This document shows, one piece after another, positions 16,394 through 24,501 of a stretch of 36,049 nt of DNA. The stretch spans positions 1 to 36,049 of the forward strand of contig MGFH01000061.1 of assembly GCA_001791795.1 (NCBI GenBank), read 5' to 3'. The stretch comes from Candidatus Wallbacteria bacterium GWC2_49_35 (GTDB lineage: Bacteria; Muiribacteriota; UBA9980). The notes beneath the pieces were generated by a model that saw only the letters and a program-made list of their open reading frames with translations, had not been told where the DNA came from and searched no databases. The position numbers were made by a program, and so were the translations under genes. Position 1 is the stretch's first letter. Each line of letters begins with the position of its first letter.

Positions 16394-17464
16394 ATGACTC
16401 AATCGCCCGCCGGCTCGGCTAAAAAGAAACTGCTGATCGTCGACGACGAAAAATACATAACCCAGCTTTTAACGGAATTGCTGGAGAACGATTATTCGGT
16501 TGAAACCGCCAACGACGGTATACAGGCTTTCAATAAGCTGAAAAATGATTCGTTCGATCTGATGCTCACCGATATCAGCATGCCCAACCTCGACGGCATA
16601 GAGCTGCTAAGGCTCGCCCGCGCCCAGCTTCCCGACATGAGCGTGATCATGATGTCCGGGCTCGCCACTACCGAAAACGTTATCGACGCGCTCAACCTAG
16701 GCGCCCGCCATTTCATCAGAAAGCCTTTCAAGATCAACGACGTCAGCGAGATCATCAAGCAGAAGATGAGCGAGGGCCAGTCGAGCGAGTCCGCATCCGA
16801 GATCGACGTCGTTATGACCGATATCAATTATCTCATACTGTCGAATAATTACGGCAAGATGACCGACGTCAAAAAGATACTGCCGGCCTGCACCCAGGCT
16901 TATTACGATATTTTAAAGGATGCGCGCGTCGTGAAAAGCCTTATGAAAATTAAACAGTTCGACGACGCCATATACCGCCACTCGCTCGATGTCGGAATAA
17001 TCGCGTCCATAATATGCGCTTTCAAGCACGTAAAGACGGCGCTTCTTAACGCTATCACGCTCGGCGGCTTCCTGCACGATATCGGAAAGATCAACGTCGA
17101 TTACAATATATTGAATAAATCCGAAAAACTGACCACCGAAGAGTTCGACCAGATCAAACTCCACACCTTCTTCGGCCATAACATCCTGCTCGAAGAAGGA
17201 TTCGCCGAAGAGGTCGCCGAAATAGCGTTCAAACATCACGAAAAACTCGATGGCAGCGGCTATCCGCGCGGATATACCGAATACGGCATCGACACGGCGT
17301 CGCAGTTCATCGCTGTGTGCGATATCTACTCCGCACTCACCGAAAAAAGACCCTACCGCAAAAAACTCACGCCACAGGAAGCGCTTGAATTAATGCACAA
17401 AGACTTCGTCGCCAAGATCAACTTCGACGTGGTCAAACTGCTCAGATTGTTTATCGAAGGATAA
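16394..17464 (+). CDS. Response regulator with HD-GYP domain (putative c-di-GMP phosphodiesterase)
   Basis: An N-terminal receiver domain has the acidic pair Asp17/Asp18, phospho-acceptor Asp60 (LTDISMPNLDG) and Lys110 (RKPF). A C-terminal HD-GYP domain carries the metal-binding HDIGK (His228, Asp229), the paired HHEK (281-282) and the GYP motif (289-291) in HHEKLDGSGYPRG. All signature residues needed for cyclic-di-GMP hydrolysis are present. The start at 16394 is preceded by a GGAGG ribosome-binding site; the ATG at 16382 lies inside that site. Length 356 residues, normal for the REC/HD-GYP (RpfG-like) class. A partner histidine kinase is not in view. It would act in the cytoplasm to lower c-di-GMP when phosphorylated. 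Confidence 0.93.
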   Translation: MTQSPAGSAKKKLLIVDDEKYITQLLTELLENDYSVETANDGIQAFNKLKNDSFDLMLTDISMPNLDGIELLRLARAQLPDMSVIMMSGLATTENVIDALNLGARHFIRKPFKINDVSEIIKQKMSEGQSSESASEIDVVMTDINYLILSNNYGKMTDVKKILPACTQAYYDILKDARVVKSLMKIKQFDDAIYRHSLDVGIIASIICAFKHVKTALLNAITLGGFLHDIGKINVDYNILNKSEKLTTEEFDQIKLHTFFGHNILLEEGFAEEVAEIAFKHHEKLDGSGYPRGYTEYGIDTASQFIAVCDIYSALTEKRPYRKKLTPQEALELMHKDFVAKINFDVVKLLRLFIEG

Positions 17465-17490
17465 ACTTTAAGAGGCAATATTTTTTTGAT

Positions 17491-17528
17491 AAGGGGAGGC
17501 CAGGGAATCGCATTCCCTGCCTCCCCTT
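17491..17528. terminator. Strong hairpin after the HD-GYP gene
   Basis: AAGGGGAGGC then AGGGAA pair with TTCCCT then GCCTCCCCTT around TCGCA, with a single bulged C: a 16-bp stem. It starts 27 bases after the stop codon. A T-run lies before, not after, the stem, so it is not a standard intrinsic terminator. Confidence 0.5.
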
Positions 17529-17612
17529 AAAAACCCCTCCCACCCGCAATCAGCCTGGCGCTTTATTATCATTGCCTGCCATTTTTTCTTTTTTGCCTTT
17601 AATTTTATTTTT

Positions 17613-17657
17613 AAAACCGCGCAGCGTCATACTTCGTATGACTGGCTGCGCGGTTTT
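17613..17657. terminator. Long bidirectional hairpin
   Basis: AAAACCGCGCAG pairs with CTGCGCGGTTTT; inside it GTCATAC pairs with GTATGAC around TTC. The A/T ends of the stem give a short T-run on both strands, as in a bidirectional terminator. Confidence 0.55.
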
Positions 17658-17664
17658 GTTGCAT

Positions 17665-17699
17665 CGCGGAAAAAGTCTGTTTCACAGCCTTTTTCCGCG
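17665..17699. other. Perfect 11-bp inverted repeat
   Basis: CGCGGAAAAAG and CTTTTTCCGCG enclose 13 bases in which CTG and CAG can also pair. It lies 7 bases after the previous hairpin. Confidence 0.5.
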
Positions 17700-17888
17700 G
17701 GCGGAGGCCTTGGCGCGGTCTTGGTATTTGTTAGTGTTTGCCTGTAACTTTTTTCAGGGATGCTTATCGTACATATAAGCACGAAAAAATCAAGAAAAAA
17801 ATATTGCTGTAAATTATAGAAAAGAGGCAGGAACAAACTTTTTGGCAATAAACGGTAATGAAATTAGACCGTGGCAGCCCATTTCGCC

Positions 17889-17908
17889 TGCGCGAAAAAG
17901 TTCGCGCA
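17889..17908. other. 8-bp inverted repeat
   Basis: TGCGCGAA and TTCGCGCA flank a four-base AAAG loop. It lies immediately before another hairpin. Confidence 0.45.
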
Positions 17909-17915
17909 ATGCAAC

Positions 17916-17944
17916 AAATCATCGCGGCGCAGCCGCGATGATTT
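17916..17944. other. Perfect 13-bp hairpin with three-base loop
   Basis: AAATCATCGCGGC pairs perfectly with GCCGCGATGATTT around GCA. Confidence 0.55.
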
Positions 17945-17971
17945 AACATCAGGGAGAGATTGGGGTGAAAT

Positions 17972-18010
17972 GAGGGGAAAGAGAGGGCCCTCGGCCCTTT
18001 CTTTCCCCTC
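17972..18010. terminator. Hairpin downstream of rubrerythrin
   Basis: GAGGGGAAAG pairs with CTTTCCCCTC and the inner AGAGGGCC with GGCCCTTT (one G-T wobble) around CTC, an 18-bp stem. It ends 42 bases beyond the rubrerythrin stop on the minus strand and is the likely transcript end there, though a long T-run is lacking. Confidence 0.5.
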
Positions 18011-18052
18011 ATCAAAATTCCCGTAATATCATTTTTTTTGGAAATTAAGAAA

Positions 18053-18556
18053 TTAGAATTTTTTGAATTTATCTTTGCCTGCACCGCAGATGGGGCATTT
18101 ATCGGGTGCGTGGTTTTCGGTGGTGCATCCGCAGATCTCGCATACGTGTACCGATTCGAGTTCGATATCTTTGCCGGCGTCGACGACTTTTTTAGTTTCG
18201 AGGTAGGCTTTCTGGTGCATTTTTTCGGCTTCGAGCGCGTAGTGTATCGTGCGCATGGCGCCTTTTTCGTGCTGGAGTTCGGCGGTAGCGTTGTATGCCG
18301 GGTACATCTCGTCGATCTCGAATGTTTCGCCGTCGAAAGCGGCCTTCAGGTTCTCGCCTGTAGCCTTGATCTCGCCTAATTCTTTAAGATGATTTGTGGC
18401 GTGGACTTTTTCAGCATACGCTATCGCCTCGAACAATTTAGCGACGAGCGGCTTGCCTTCTTTTCTGGCTTTATCGGCGAAAGCCAGATATTTCATATGC
18501 GCCTGCGATTCGCCCGCGAACGCGTCTTTAAGGAATTTTTCGGTCATCGGTCTCAT
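18053..18556 (-). CDS. rbr: Rubrerythrin
   Basis: Rubrerythrin reduces hydrogen peroxide to water in the cytoplasm of anaerobes, taking electrons from rubredoxin or NAD(P)H-linked partners. The N-terminal ferritin-like four-helix domain shows the two Glu-containing helices with AFAGESQAHMKYLAFADKA and ALEAEKMHQKAY, supplying the di-iron ligands. The C-terminal rubredoxin-like knuckles are CEICG and CPICG, which bind one iron. The 167 residues match the short classical form. The start has a GGAGG ribosome-binding site, and a TTGACA promoter lies upstream, so the gene appears to be expressed alone. It supports an anaerobic or microaerobic lifestyle with some oxygen exposure. Confidence 0.97.
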   Translation of the reverse strand: MRPMTEKFLKDAFAGESQAHMKYLAFADKARKEGKPLVAKLFEAIAYAEKVHATNHLKELGEIKATGENLKAAFDGETFEIDEMYPAYNATAELQHEKGAMRTIHYALEAEKMHQKAYLETKKVVDAGKDIELESVHVCEICGCTTENHAPDKCPICGAGKDKFKKF

Positions 18557-18591
18557 AAACAGCCTCCGTTTACATTTGGATTAATGTGTTT

Positions 18592-18620
18592 ATATTAACA
18601 AATACTGAATAAAATGTCAA
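18592..18620 (-). promoter_or_regulatory. Promoter for rubrerythrin
   Basis: Minus-strand TTGACA (18620-18615), 17-base spacer, TAATAT (18597-18592). The leader of about 30 bases contains the ribosome-binding site. A dedicated regulator site such as a PerR box was not evident. Confidence 0.55.
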
Positions 18621-18648
18621 TAGCGAAAGATAACTATTTTGGTCAAAA

Positions 18649-20517
18649 TTAATGGGCGACGATGCCGTCGATCACTTCGAGCACGGTAGCGACCCTGCCG
18701 AACGGCGCGGATATCTGAACGCCCTGCACCATATCCTTGAGCGCGGCGAGCGCCTCGCGGGCGATCTTGATGCCCTCTTCGCGCTGCTTTTCGGCCGAAT
18801 CGCAGGTGCGCATGCGTTTCATCAGGTGTTCCGGTATGGACATGCCGGGCACTTCGTTGTTCATGAATTCTGCGTTTTTAAGCGACGCCAGCGGCCAGAT
18901 TCCGGCGATTATGGGGACCCTGACGTGTTCGATGCGCTTGAGAAAATTCTCGAGAAGCGCTATATCGAAAACCGGCTGGGTGATGGCGAATTCCGCGCCG
19001 GCCTCGACCTTGTATTCGAACCTTTTGATCTCGAGGTTCAAATCGATCGCGCCCGGATTTGCGCCGACGCCGATGAAAAACCCGGTCGGCTTTCCGATGG
19101 GGTTACCGCCCAGGTCGCAGCCGCTGTTGAGGCGGTGGACCATATTGGTAAGTCCGATGGAATCGACGTCGAATACGGCCGTTGCATCGGGGTAGTCGCC
19201 GAGTTTGGGCGGGTCGCCAGTTATCAGCAGAACGTTTTTGAGTCCCGACGCGTAGGCGCCGAGCAGGTCGGACTGCATTCCGAGGAGATTGCGGTCGCGG
19301 CAGCAGTAATGCAGTATGGTTTCGATGCCGGCGCCGCGCTCGAAAATGCCGGCGAGCGCCTGCGGGCTCATGCGCGCTGTGGCGCGCGGGCCGTCAGGGA
19401 TATTTATGGCGTCGATATTATTTTCTTTGGCGAATTTGGCCGATTCGAGAGCGCGCGTGGCGTCGCATCCCTTCGGCGGCGATATCTCGACGGTAACGAC
19501 GAATTTTTTCGCGCAGACGCTCGCGGCGAATTTTGATTTCTTTTCTTTGGCGATGGGTTCAGCCTGCGGCAGAGGTTTTTTAGGAGCGTCCTTAACCATG
19601 ACGCTTATCTTGCGTTCGCCGGTGGTGAACATTCTGGCGGCGGAGGCCATGGCCTTGATGTGAGCGGGCGTAGTTCCGCAGCAGCCGCCGATGATCCTGA
19701 CGCCGTGCTGGATAAAGCGTTTGGTATATTCGGCGAAATATTCGGGCGACGAAAGATACATCGTCCTTCCATCGACCGACGTGGGAAGTCCCGCGGTCGG
19801 GCGCACCATCAGTTTTTTCTTGGTGAATTCCGACATAAGTTCGATCGTGTCGAGCATTATTTTCGGTCCCACGCCGCAGTTAAGTCCTATGACGTCGGCG
19901 CCCCACGAGTCGAGGTTCTGCGTGAAAACTTCGGGCGTGGTTCCGTATGTGGCGTTTCCGTCGTTTCCGATCTTGATCTGGGCGAGAATTGGAAGATTGC
20001 ACAGCGATTTGACCGCCCTTATGGCCTGATGCATTTCATTGATGTCGGAAAAGGTTTCCAGGACGAAAAGATCGACGCCGCCGGCGAGAAGCGCCTCGGC
20101 CTGTTCTCTGAAAAACTCGCATGCCTCGTCGACCGATGTTTTGCCCCACGGTTCGATCTTGATACCGAGCGGCCCGATCGAACCGGCCACGTATACGGTG
20201 TGCTGCGCGGCTTTCGCGACCTGGACGGCGAGTTTGGCGCCCTGGTAGTTGATCGCCTCTAGCTGTTCGGCGAATCCGTGCGGTGCGAGTTTACAGCGGT
20301 TGGCGCCGAAGGTGTTGGTTTCGATCACCTGCGCGCCTGCGCCGACGTATTCGGCGTGTATGTCGCTGATGACGTTCGGCGCGGAAAGGTTCATCTCGTC
20401 GAAGCAGCGGTTGATGTAAATGCCCTTCGAGTAAAGCATCGTGCCCATCGCGCCGTCGAAGATCATGATCCTGTCTTCATTGAGTATATTCATAAAATCT
20501 GGTTTTTCAAAGCTCAT
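18649..20517 (-). CDS. Bifunctional homocysteine S-methyltransferase / 5,10-methylenetetrahydrofolate reductase (YitJ-like)
   Basis: The N-terminal half (about 1-300) is a homocysteine methyltransferase barrel, with DGAMGTMLY at the start and zinc ligands Cys214 (GLNCGVGP) and Cys279/Cys280 (GGCCGTTP). The C-terminal half (about 330-622) is a MetF-type flavoprotein with VTVEISPPKG, the folate-binding LLITGDPPK and ITQPVFD. The same order is found in Bacillus subtilis YitJ. The reductase makes methyl-tetrahydrofolate, and the other domain methylates homocysteine to methionine or handles a related methyl transfer. The start overlaps the end of the upstream MFS gene by four bases (ATGA), so translation is coupled. 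The transcript leader begins at the MFS gene and is too short for an S-box or cobalamin riboswitch. Confidence 0.95.
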   Translation of the reverse strand: MSFEKPDFMNILNEDRIMIFDGAMGTMLYSKGIYINRCFDEMNLSAPNVISDIHAEYVGAGAQVIETNTFGANRCKLAPHGFAEQLEAINYQGAKLAVQVAKAAQHTVYVAGSIGPLGIKIEPWGKTSVDEACEFFREQAEALLAGGVDLFVLETFSDINEMHQAIRAVKSLCNLPILAQIKIGNDGNATYGTTPEVFTQNLDSWGADVIGLNCGVGPKIMLDTIELMSEFTKKKLMVRPTAGLPTSVDGRTMYLSSPEYFAEYTKRFIQHGVRIIGGCCGTTPAHIKAMASAARMFTTGERKISVMVKDAPKKPLPQAEPIAKEKKSKFAASVCAKKFVVTVEISPPKGCDATRALESAKFAKENNIDAINIPDGPRATARMSPQALAGIFERGAGIETILHYCCRDRNLLGMQSDLLGAYASGLKNVLLITGDPPKLGDYPDATAVFDVDSIGLTNMVHRLNSGCDLGGNPIGKPTGFFIGVGANPGAIDLNLEIKRFEYKVEAGAEFAITQPVFDIALLENFLKRIEHVRVPIIAGIWPLASLKNAEFMNNEVPGMSIPEHLMKRMRTCDSAEKQREEGIKIAREALAALKDMVQGVQISAPFGRVATVLEVIDGIVAH

Positions 20518-21707
20518 TCAGCGGTAGCCTCCATTAAATTTATTAAGTTATGATCGCCGCTCTTTTTAAGCCGCTCGAAGAGGGCCAGCGGGTATATAAG
20601 GAACATCAGGCAGGCGGATATGAAAAAAGCCGAGTACGGGTCGCCCGACTCGCGCACGGCCGCTGCCGATATATAGGAGCCGGATACGACGGATAGCACC
20701 GTGAAAAGGTTGACGAACGATGACGCGCCGCCTATTTTTTCGTACTTGAAGGTTCGAGGGATTATATTGAGCCAGTAGTAAATGAAGCACGCGTCGCCGA
20801 TCGAATGCAACAGCTGGTTGAAAAGCGCGCCGGGAAGGCCGGCCGCGTAGATCATCGCAAGCTGCGAACCGCCGCTGAAGGCGACGGCGATCATAAGGGC
20901 GGTGCGCGGTTCGAGTTTAATGCGTTCCCTGAAGATGCCGAGCGAGAAGATGATCGCGCTCATTACAAGGCCGACCTCGAGGTAGACCCATGAAACGTCG
21001 TTAAGGCCGAGGCCGGCGCTGCGCGTGAAAAATACGGTGAAATATGTTAATTCGGCGCCCCAGTGATAGGTGAATAAAAACAGGTTCGCGGCGATGAGAA
21101 GCGAATCGAATGAAAAAATATCATTTTTATAATCGGAAAGTTTGATTCGGGCAGAGCGCGTGTCGGTGAGGAAGAACGAGAAAAATATAAGCGGCAGCGA
21201 CATCGCGAACAGCGTTTTGAAAAGAAATCCGAAATCGCCCGAGCCGCTGAGAAACGCGCCGAGTTTTCCACCAACGGCGTAGGCCATGGTGGCGGTTATC
21301 GCAAAAAACGAGAAGAAGAAGCGGCTTTTTATTACCTGTGATTCCTTGTAGTATATGACGTTGGTGGAATTATCTATCATGGTGGCCGATACGCCCCACA
21401 GGATAAAAAGCATTATAAAATGAGCGTATGTGGATGAAAAATTGAGCAGAAGCAGAAAGAGCGAGTATATGAATGTGGCCGCGATCACCTGCTGCCTGGC
21501 GGATATTTTATCGTTGACGAACCCGGAAGGCAGGTATGTGAGTATGGCCATGAACGACTGCAAAGCGAAAAGCACGCCAATATTGGCGTCTCCAAAACCG
21601 TTTGACGCGAAATACAGCGGAATATAGGCGTAAAAAGACACCGATATTAAAAGATAATAAAATTTAAAAAAAGAAATCGTTAAAATTCCGGCAAGGTTTT
21701 TATCCAT
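20514..21707 (-). CDS. Major facilitator superfamily transporter
   Basis: This 397-residue membrane protein has about twelve hydrophobic helices and the usual two-half MFS layout (a cytoplasmic loop near residues 185-200). The short motif between helices 2 and 3 reads GFVNDKISARQQVIAATF, matching the MFS motif A region in place and charge pattern. I see no feature that sets the substrate. It overlaps the homocysteine methyltransferase/MetF gene by four bases; coupling to a methionine or folate substrate is possible but is inference. A promoter sits so close to the ATG that the transcript has a leader of only about six bases and no ribosome-binding site. Confidence 0.88.
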   Translation of the reverse strand: MDKNLAGILTISFFKFYYLLISVSFYAYIPLYFASNGFGDANIGVLFALQSFMAILTYLPSGFVNDKISARQQVIAATFIYSLFLLLLNFSSTYAHFIMLFILWGVSATMIDNSTNVIYYKESQVIKSRFFFSFFAITATMAYAVGGKLGAFLSGSGDFGFLFKTLFAMSLPLIFFSFFLTDTRSARIKLSDYKNDIFSFDSLLIAANLFLFTYHWGAELTYFTVFFTRSAGLGLNDVSWVYLEVGLVMSAIIFSLGIFRERIKLEPRTALMIAVAFSGGSQLAMIYAAGLPGALFNQLLHSIGDACFIYYWLNIIPRTFKYEKIGGASSFVNLFTVLSVVSGSYISAAAVRESGDPYSAFFISACLMFLIYPLALFERLKKSGDHNLINLMEATAE

Positions 21708-21720
21708 AATTTAATGCAAT

Positions 21721-21748
21721 ATTATATCATAAAAATAAATAAAATCAA
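21721..21748 (-). promoter_or_regulatory. Promoter for the MFS-methyltransferase operon
   Basis: Minus-strand TTGATT (21748-21743), 16-base spacer, perfect TATAAT (21726-21721). Thirteen bases separate the -10 box from the ATG at 21707, and none of them resemble a ribosome-binding site. Confidence 0.65.
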
Positions 21749-21770
21749 CACTTTTTATAGTTCAAACAGG

Positions 21771-21795
21771 AAAAATCCGGCATGAAACAGCCGGA
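21771..21795 (-). terminator. Intrinsic terminator after the MATE gene
   Basis: On the minus strand TCCGGC pairs with GCCGGA around an eight-base loop, followed by TTTTT. It begins about 30 bases after the MATE stop codon. Confidence 0.65.
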
Positions 21796-21824
21796 CGGCG
21801 TGAAGGAGTCAAACGCAACCCCGC

Positions 21825-23093
21825 TCAGATAAGTTTTTTTATCCACACTCCGCGCCTGAAGCGAAGGTAAAAAAATACGCTCTTGATCGTTTCGCCGATA
21901 TTGGCGCCGATGATGACGCCGTAAAGGCCGAAGCCGTATTTAATGCCGAGAAGATAGGCCAGGGGAATGCCTGCGAGCCACATGGACGAGCCGGAAATAT
22001 AGACTATCGCGCGCGAGTCGCCGCCCGTTCTTAAAATATTGGGTATGCAGATGTTAAAGACGAATAATGCCTGGAAGGCGCATATGATCAAGATCGAACC
22101 GGCGGCAAGGCTGCAGGTTTCGGCGCTGAAATTGAAGATAGCCGGAATTTTATGCGCGAACAGCGCGGTCAGAATAGAAATGAACAGTGCCAGAATGAAA
22201 CTTACGCTTAAGATCCGCGCCGCCAGGCGTTTCGCTCCGTCGAAATCGCCGCGCCCGAGACTCTGGCCGACGAGGGAACTCGCCGCCATGGCGATACCGA
22301 CGACAGGCATGAGCGCGACGCCCTGCATCATTTTGATCACTTCGTTGGCGCCGGCGGAGGCGGTGCCGAGTTTTAAAATCATCAGCGTCGAGGCCACCGC
22401 GGCGAGTTGCCAGACGAGCATATCGAGCGTTACCGGCCAGCCGAGCCTGAAAATTTCGCCCGACATTTTTTTGTCGAAACTGAAGCTGTCCCTGATAGAA
22501 AGCGTAGTTCTGGCCTTCCGGCGCTCGAAAAGATACGCCATTATGAATAATTCACTGAGGCGCGCCGTCAGCGCGGCGAAACCGGCGCCGGCCACGCCCA
22601 GTTTCATGCCGAAGATGAAAATGAAAGCGAGCGCGGTGTTTATAACTATGGCCGCAAGCGAGGCGTACATCGGCGTTTTATTGTCGGCGAACGCCCTGAA
22701 TACGGCCGTCATCATAAAGGTGAGAGTGATCGACACTATGCTGAAAGATGTAATTTTCAGATAGACGGTTCCGGCCGCCGCGATCTCGGCGTTTGCGCCC
22801 AGCAGCGCGAGAAGTTCGCCCGGATAGATATAAAACACGGCGTTGAAAAATATCGCCGAAACGAATCCGGCTGTCATAGCGCTGCCGAAGATCGGCCGCA
22901 GGCGTTCGAAACGCCCTGCGCCGACGCACTGCGACGCGAGCGCGTTAACGCCCGCGCTTATGGACGAAAAAAGCATGAGCAGAAAAAAAACAAGTTGTTC
23001 GGCGACGCCTACTCCGGCGATGGCGGACTCACCAAGTTGTCCGACCATTACCTTGTCGACGACGCCGATCAGCATCTTTAAAAGCATCTGCAC
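21825..23093 (-). CDS. MATE family efflux transporter, start codon unusual
   Basis: MATE proteins export drugs or cationic metabolites in exchange for Na+ or H+. The 422 residues shown contain about twelve membrane helices and family sequence such as VGQLGESAIAGVGVAEQLVF near the N-terminus. The only ordinary start codon is the GTG at 23093, which would cut into the first helix. The same frame continues upstream, open to the stop of the preceding gene (23169), and reads RISRLTKIILVTSFPAVVQM, just what a MATE first helix should look like. No ATG, GTG or TTG exists there; an ATT at 23153 is the most plausible non-standard start. The upstream secreted zincin gene is probably cotranscribed. A T-run terminator follows the stop. 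Confidence 0.88.
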   Translation of the reverse strand: MQMLLKMLIGVVDKVMVGQLGESAIAGVGVAEQLVFFLLMLFSSISAGVNALASQCVGAGRFERLRPIFGSAMTAGFVSAIFFNAVFYIYPGELLALLGANAEIAAAGTVYLKITSFSIVSITLTFMMTAVFRAFADNKTPMYASLAAIVINTALAFIFIFGMKLGVAGAGFAALTARLSELFIMAYLFERRKARTTLSIRDSFSFDKKMSGEIFRLGWPVTLDMLVWQLAAVASTLMILKLGTASAGANEVIKMMQGVALMPVVGIAMAASSLVGQSLGRGDFDGAKRLAARILSVSFILALFISILTALFAHKIPAIFNFSAETCSLAAGSILIICAFQALFVFNICIPNILRTGGDSRAIVYISGSSMWLAGIPLAYLLGIKYGFGLYGVIIGANIGETIKSVFFYLRFRRGVWIKKLI

Positions 23094-23168
23094 TACAGCG
23101 GGAAAGCTTGTAACCAGTATTATTTTTGTAAGGCGGCTTATTCTGAAATGAATGTCAGGATCCGTTCT

Positions 23169-24260
23169 TTAATACTCTACTCCGGCCATGACGTACTGCT
23201 TGACGAATTCGTAGCGGTCCGGATGGGTGCGTTTCATCGAAGCGCCGTTCATATAGTAAGCGCGTACCGATTCAGCGAAATCTTCCATGGAATTACTGTT
23301 GCCGTATGATGAAACCGATGATGAAACCTGATTGCCGCTGCCGGAGTAACCGTTACGGCCGCCCCAGAACTGCGACTGCCATTTCGAGAACACGCCGCTC
23401 TGGGCGAAGTGGAAGCAGTGCGCCATTTCATGGACCAGAACGAATGTCATAGAACTCGTGCCGTGATTGGTCAGATATACGCGCGGCGCGCCGCTTGAAA
23501 CGTAACCGCCGACGTTGGCGCCGAGGCTGGTCGAGGCGATTCTCTGGATCATTTTCGTATTTGCGGTGAACGACGGCGGCAGCTTGGTAAGGAGTTCATA
23601 TGTTTGTTTGAGCTGACTTAAACTCCACTGCGAAGAGCCGTTTTCCACTGTAATATTGAATTTTTCTTTGAGGGCTTTTATGAGCGACTGAGCGTTCGAA
23701 GTGTCGACTCCGGCGGCTTCGCCCGCGGGGCGTTCGGTAGCAGCGCCCTGGTCGTTATTGGCCGGGGGCGTCTGGTTGGATCCGTTAGTGTTTGAATTAT
23801 CGTTCGAATTGGAATTTGAAGTTTCATTATTGGATGAACTATTGGAGGCGCCGTCGTCGGCGTTATTGGAAGTGTTCTGATTGCAGCCGTTATTGTCGGA
23901 AACGCCGGTCGTGTTTCCGGTGCAGCCTTTGAATGCGTCGACGAACTGCTTTATGATCTGTTTGAACATCGAAAAAAGGTCCTGGAAAAAGGATTTTAAT
24001 TTAGAGAAAAAACCGGAGCAGGAACTTTTAATCTGATTGCACGATTGAGAAATACTTTCAGCCGCGCTTTTGATTGAGGAACCGATCTTGCCGGCCGCGT
24101 CGGTGCAGCCTGAAGAGGAAGCCGCGCCTCCGGTCGTTATCTGGTTCGAATTAAGGTCTTTCTGGAGGACGTTTATCGATTCGGAGCGGGCGTCGCCTGC
24201 AAATAAAAATACCACAACGAATAAAAGCGTCAAAATTAAAGGTAAGTGATTTCTCTTCAT
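23169..24260 (-). CDS. Secreted zincin metallopeptidase with Asn/Ser-rich linker
   Basis: A signal peptide (NHLPLILTLLFVVVFLFAGD) is followed by a Cys-containing segment, an amphipathic stretch, and a low-complexity linker of about 50 residues rich in Asn, Ser and Asp. The C-terminal catalytic domain shows VLVHEMAHCFHF (His277, Glu278, His281), the HExxH zinc motif, and a downstream SMEDFAESVRAYY whose Glu is a plausible third ligand (gluzincin pattern). The start at 24260 follows AAAGGGG; the GTG at 24278 overlaps that site. At 363 residues it does not match a named family I can recall. It is transcribed away from a second zincin gene across a shared upstream region, and a TATAAT box lies in its leader region. 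Confidence 0.85.
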   Translation of the reverse strand: MKRNHLPLILTLLFVVVFLFAGDARSESINVLQKDLNSNQITTGGAASSSGCTDAAGKIGSSIKSAAESISQSCNQIKSSCSGFFSKLKSFFQDLFSMFKQIIKQFVDAFKGCTGNTTGVSDNNGCNQNTSNNADDGASNSSSNNETSNSNSNDNSNTNGSNQTPPANNDQGAATERPAGEAAGVDTSNAQSLIKALKEKFNITVENGSSQWSLSQLKQTYELLTKLPPSFTANTKMIQRIASTSLGANVGGYVSSGAPRVYLTNHGTSSMTFVLVHEMAHCFHFAQSGVFSKWQSQFWGGRNGYSGSGNQVSSSVSSYGNSNSMEDFAESVRAYYMNGASMKRTHPDRYEFVKQYVMAGVEY

Positions 24261-24384
24261 AATATGTACCCCTTTCACAATAAATTAAAATTCTTAACCT
24301 ATTATACTACAAAAATTTTAAAAAGTTCATTAAAAATTCGATAATAATAAATTTCATTTTTAAAAACATTTTTGACTTCAAACC

Positions 24385-24413
24385 TTGAATAAAATCAATA
24401 TTTGTAATATAAT
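24385..24413 (+). promoter_or_regulatory. Promoter for the second zincin and lipoprotein genes
   Basis: TTGAAT (24385-24390), 17-base spacer, TATAAT (24408-24413). The 241-base region between the two divergent zincin genes is very AT-rich; on the other strand a TATAAT for the leftward gene occurs near 24303 without a convincing -35. Confidence 0.6.
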
Positions 24414-24501
24414 ATATATAATATTTTTTCGTTGATAATTTTCGGCATTTTTTAATACACGATGTTTAGTTAATTTCTTTAAATAAAAGCGAGGTATGAC
24501 T

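Larger units (their letters stand above)
17465..18052. other. Gene-free stretch between convergent genes, rich in hairpins
   Basis: I see no credible gene in these 588 bases. The short frames within it run through hairpins and have no ribosome-binding sites or motifs. Six separate inverted repeats with stems of about 8-18 base pairs occupy much of it (listed individually). The 17700-17880 part is AT-rich and holds only a weak 7-bp inverted repeat, TGCTTAT/ATAAGCA, at 17761-17781. Confidence 0.7.

Noticed and set aside
17572-18084. Three short open frames in the gene-free gap
   Set aside because: They run through the hairpins, lack ribosome-binding sites and have no recognisable sequence.
24261-24501. 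Binding site for a regulator between the divergent zincin genes
   Set aside because: The region is so AT-rich that short inverted repeats are expected by chance; only the promoter match was kept.
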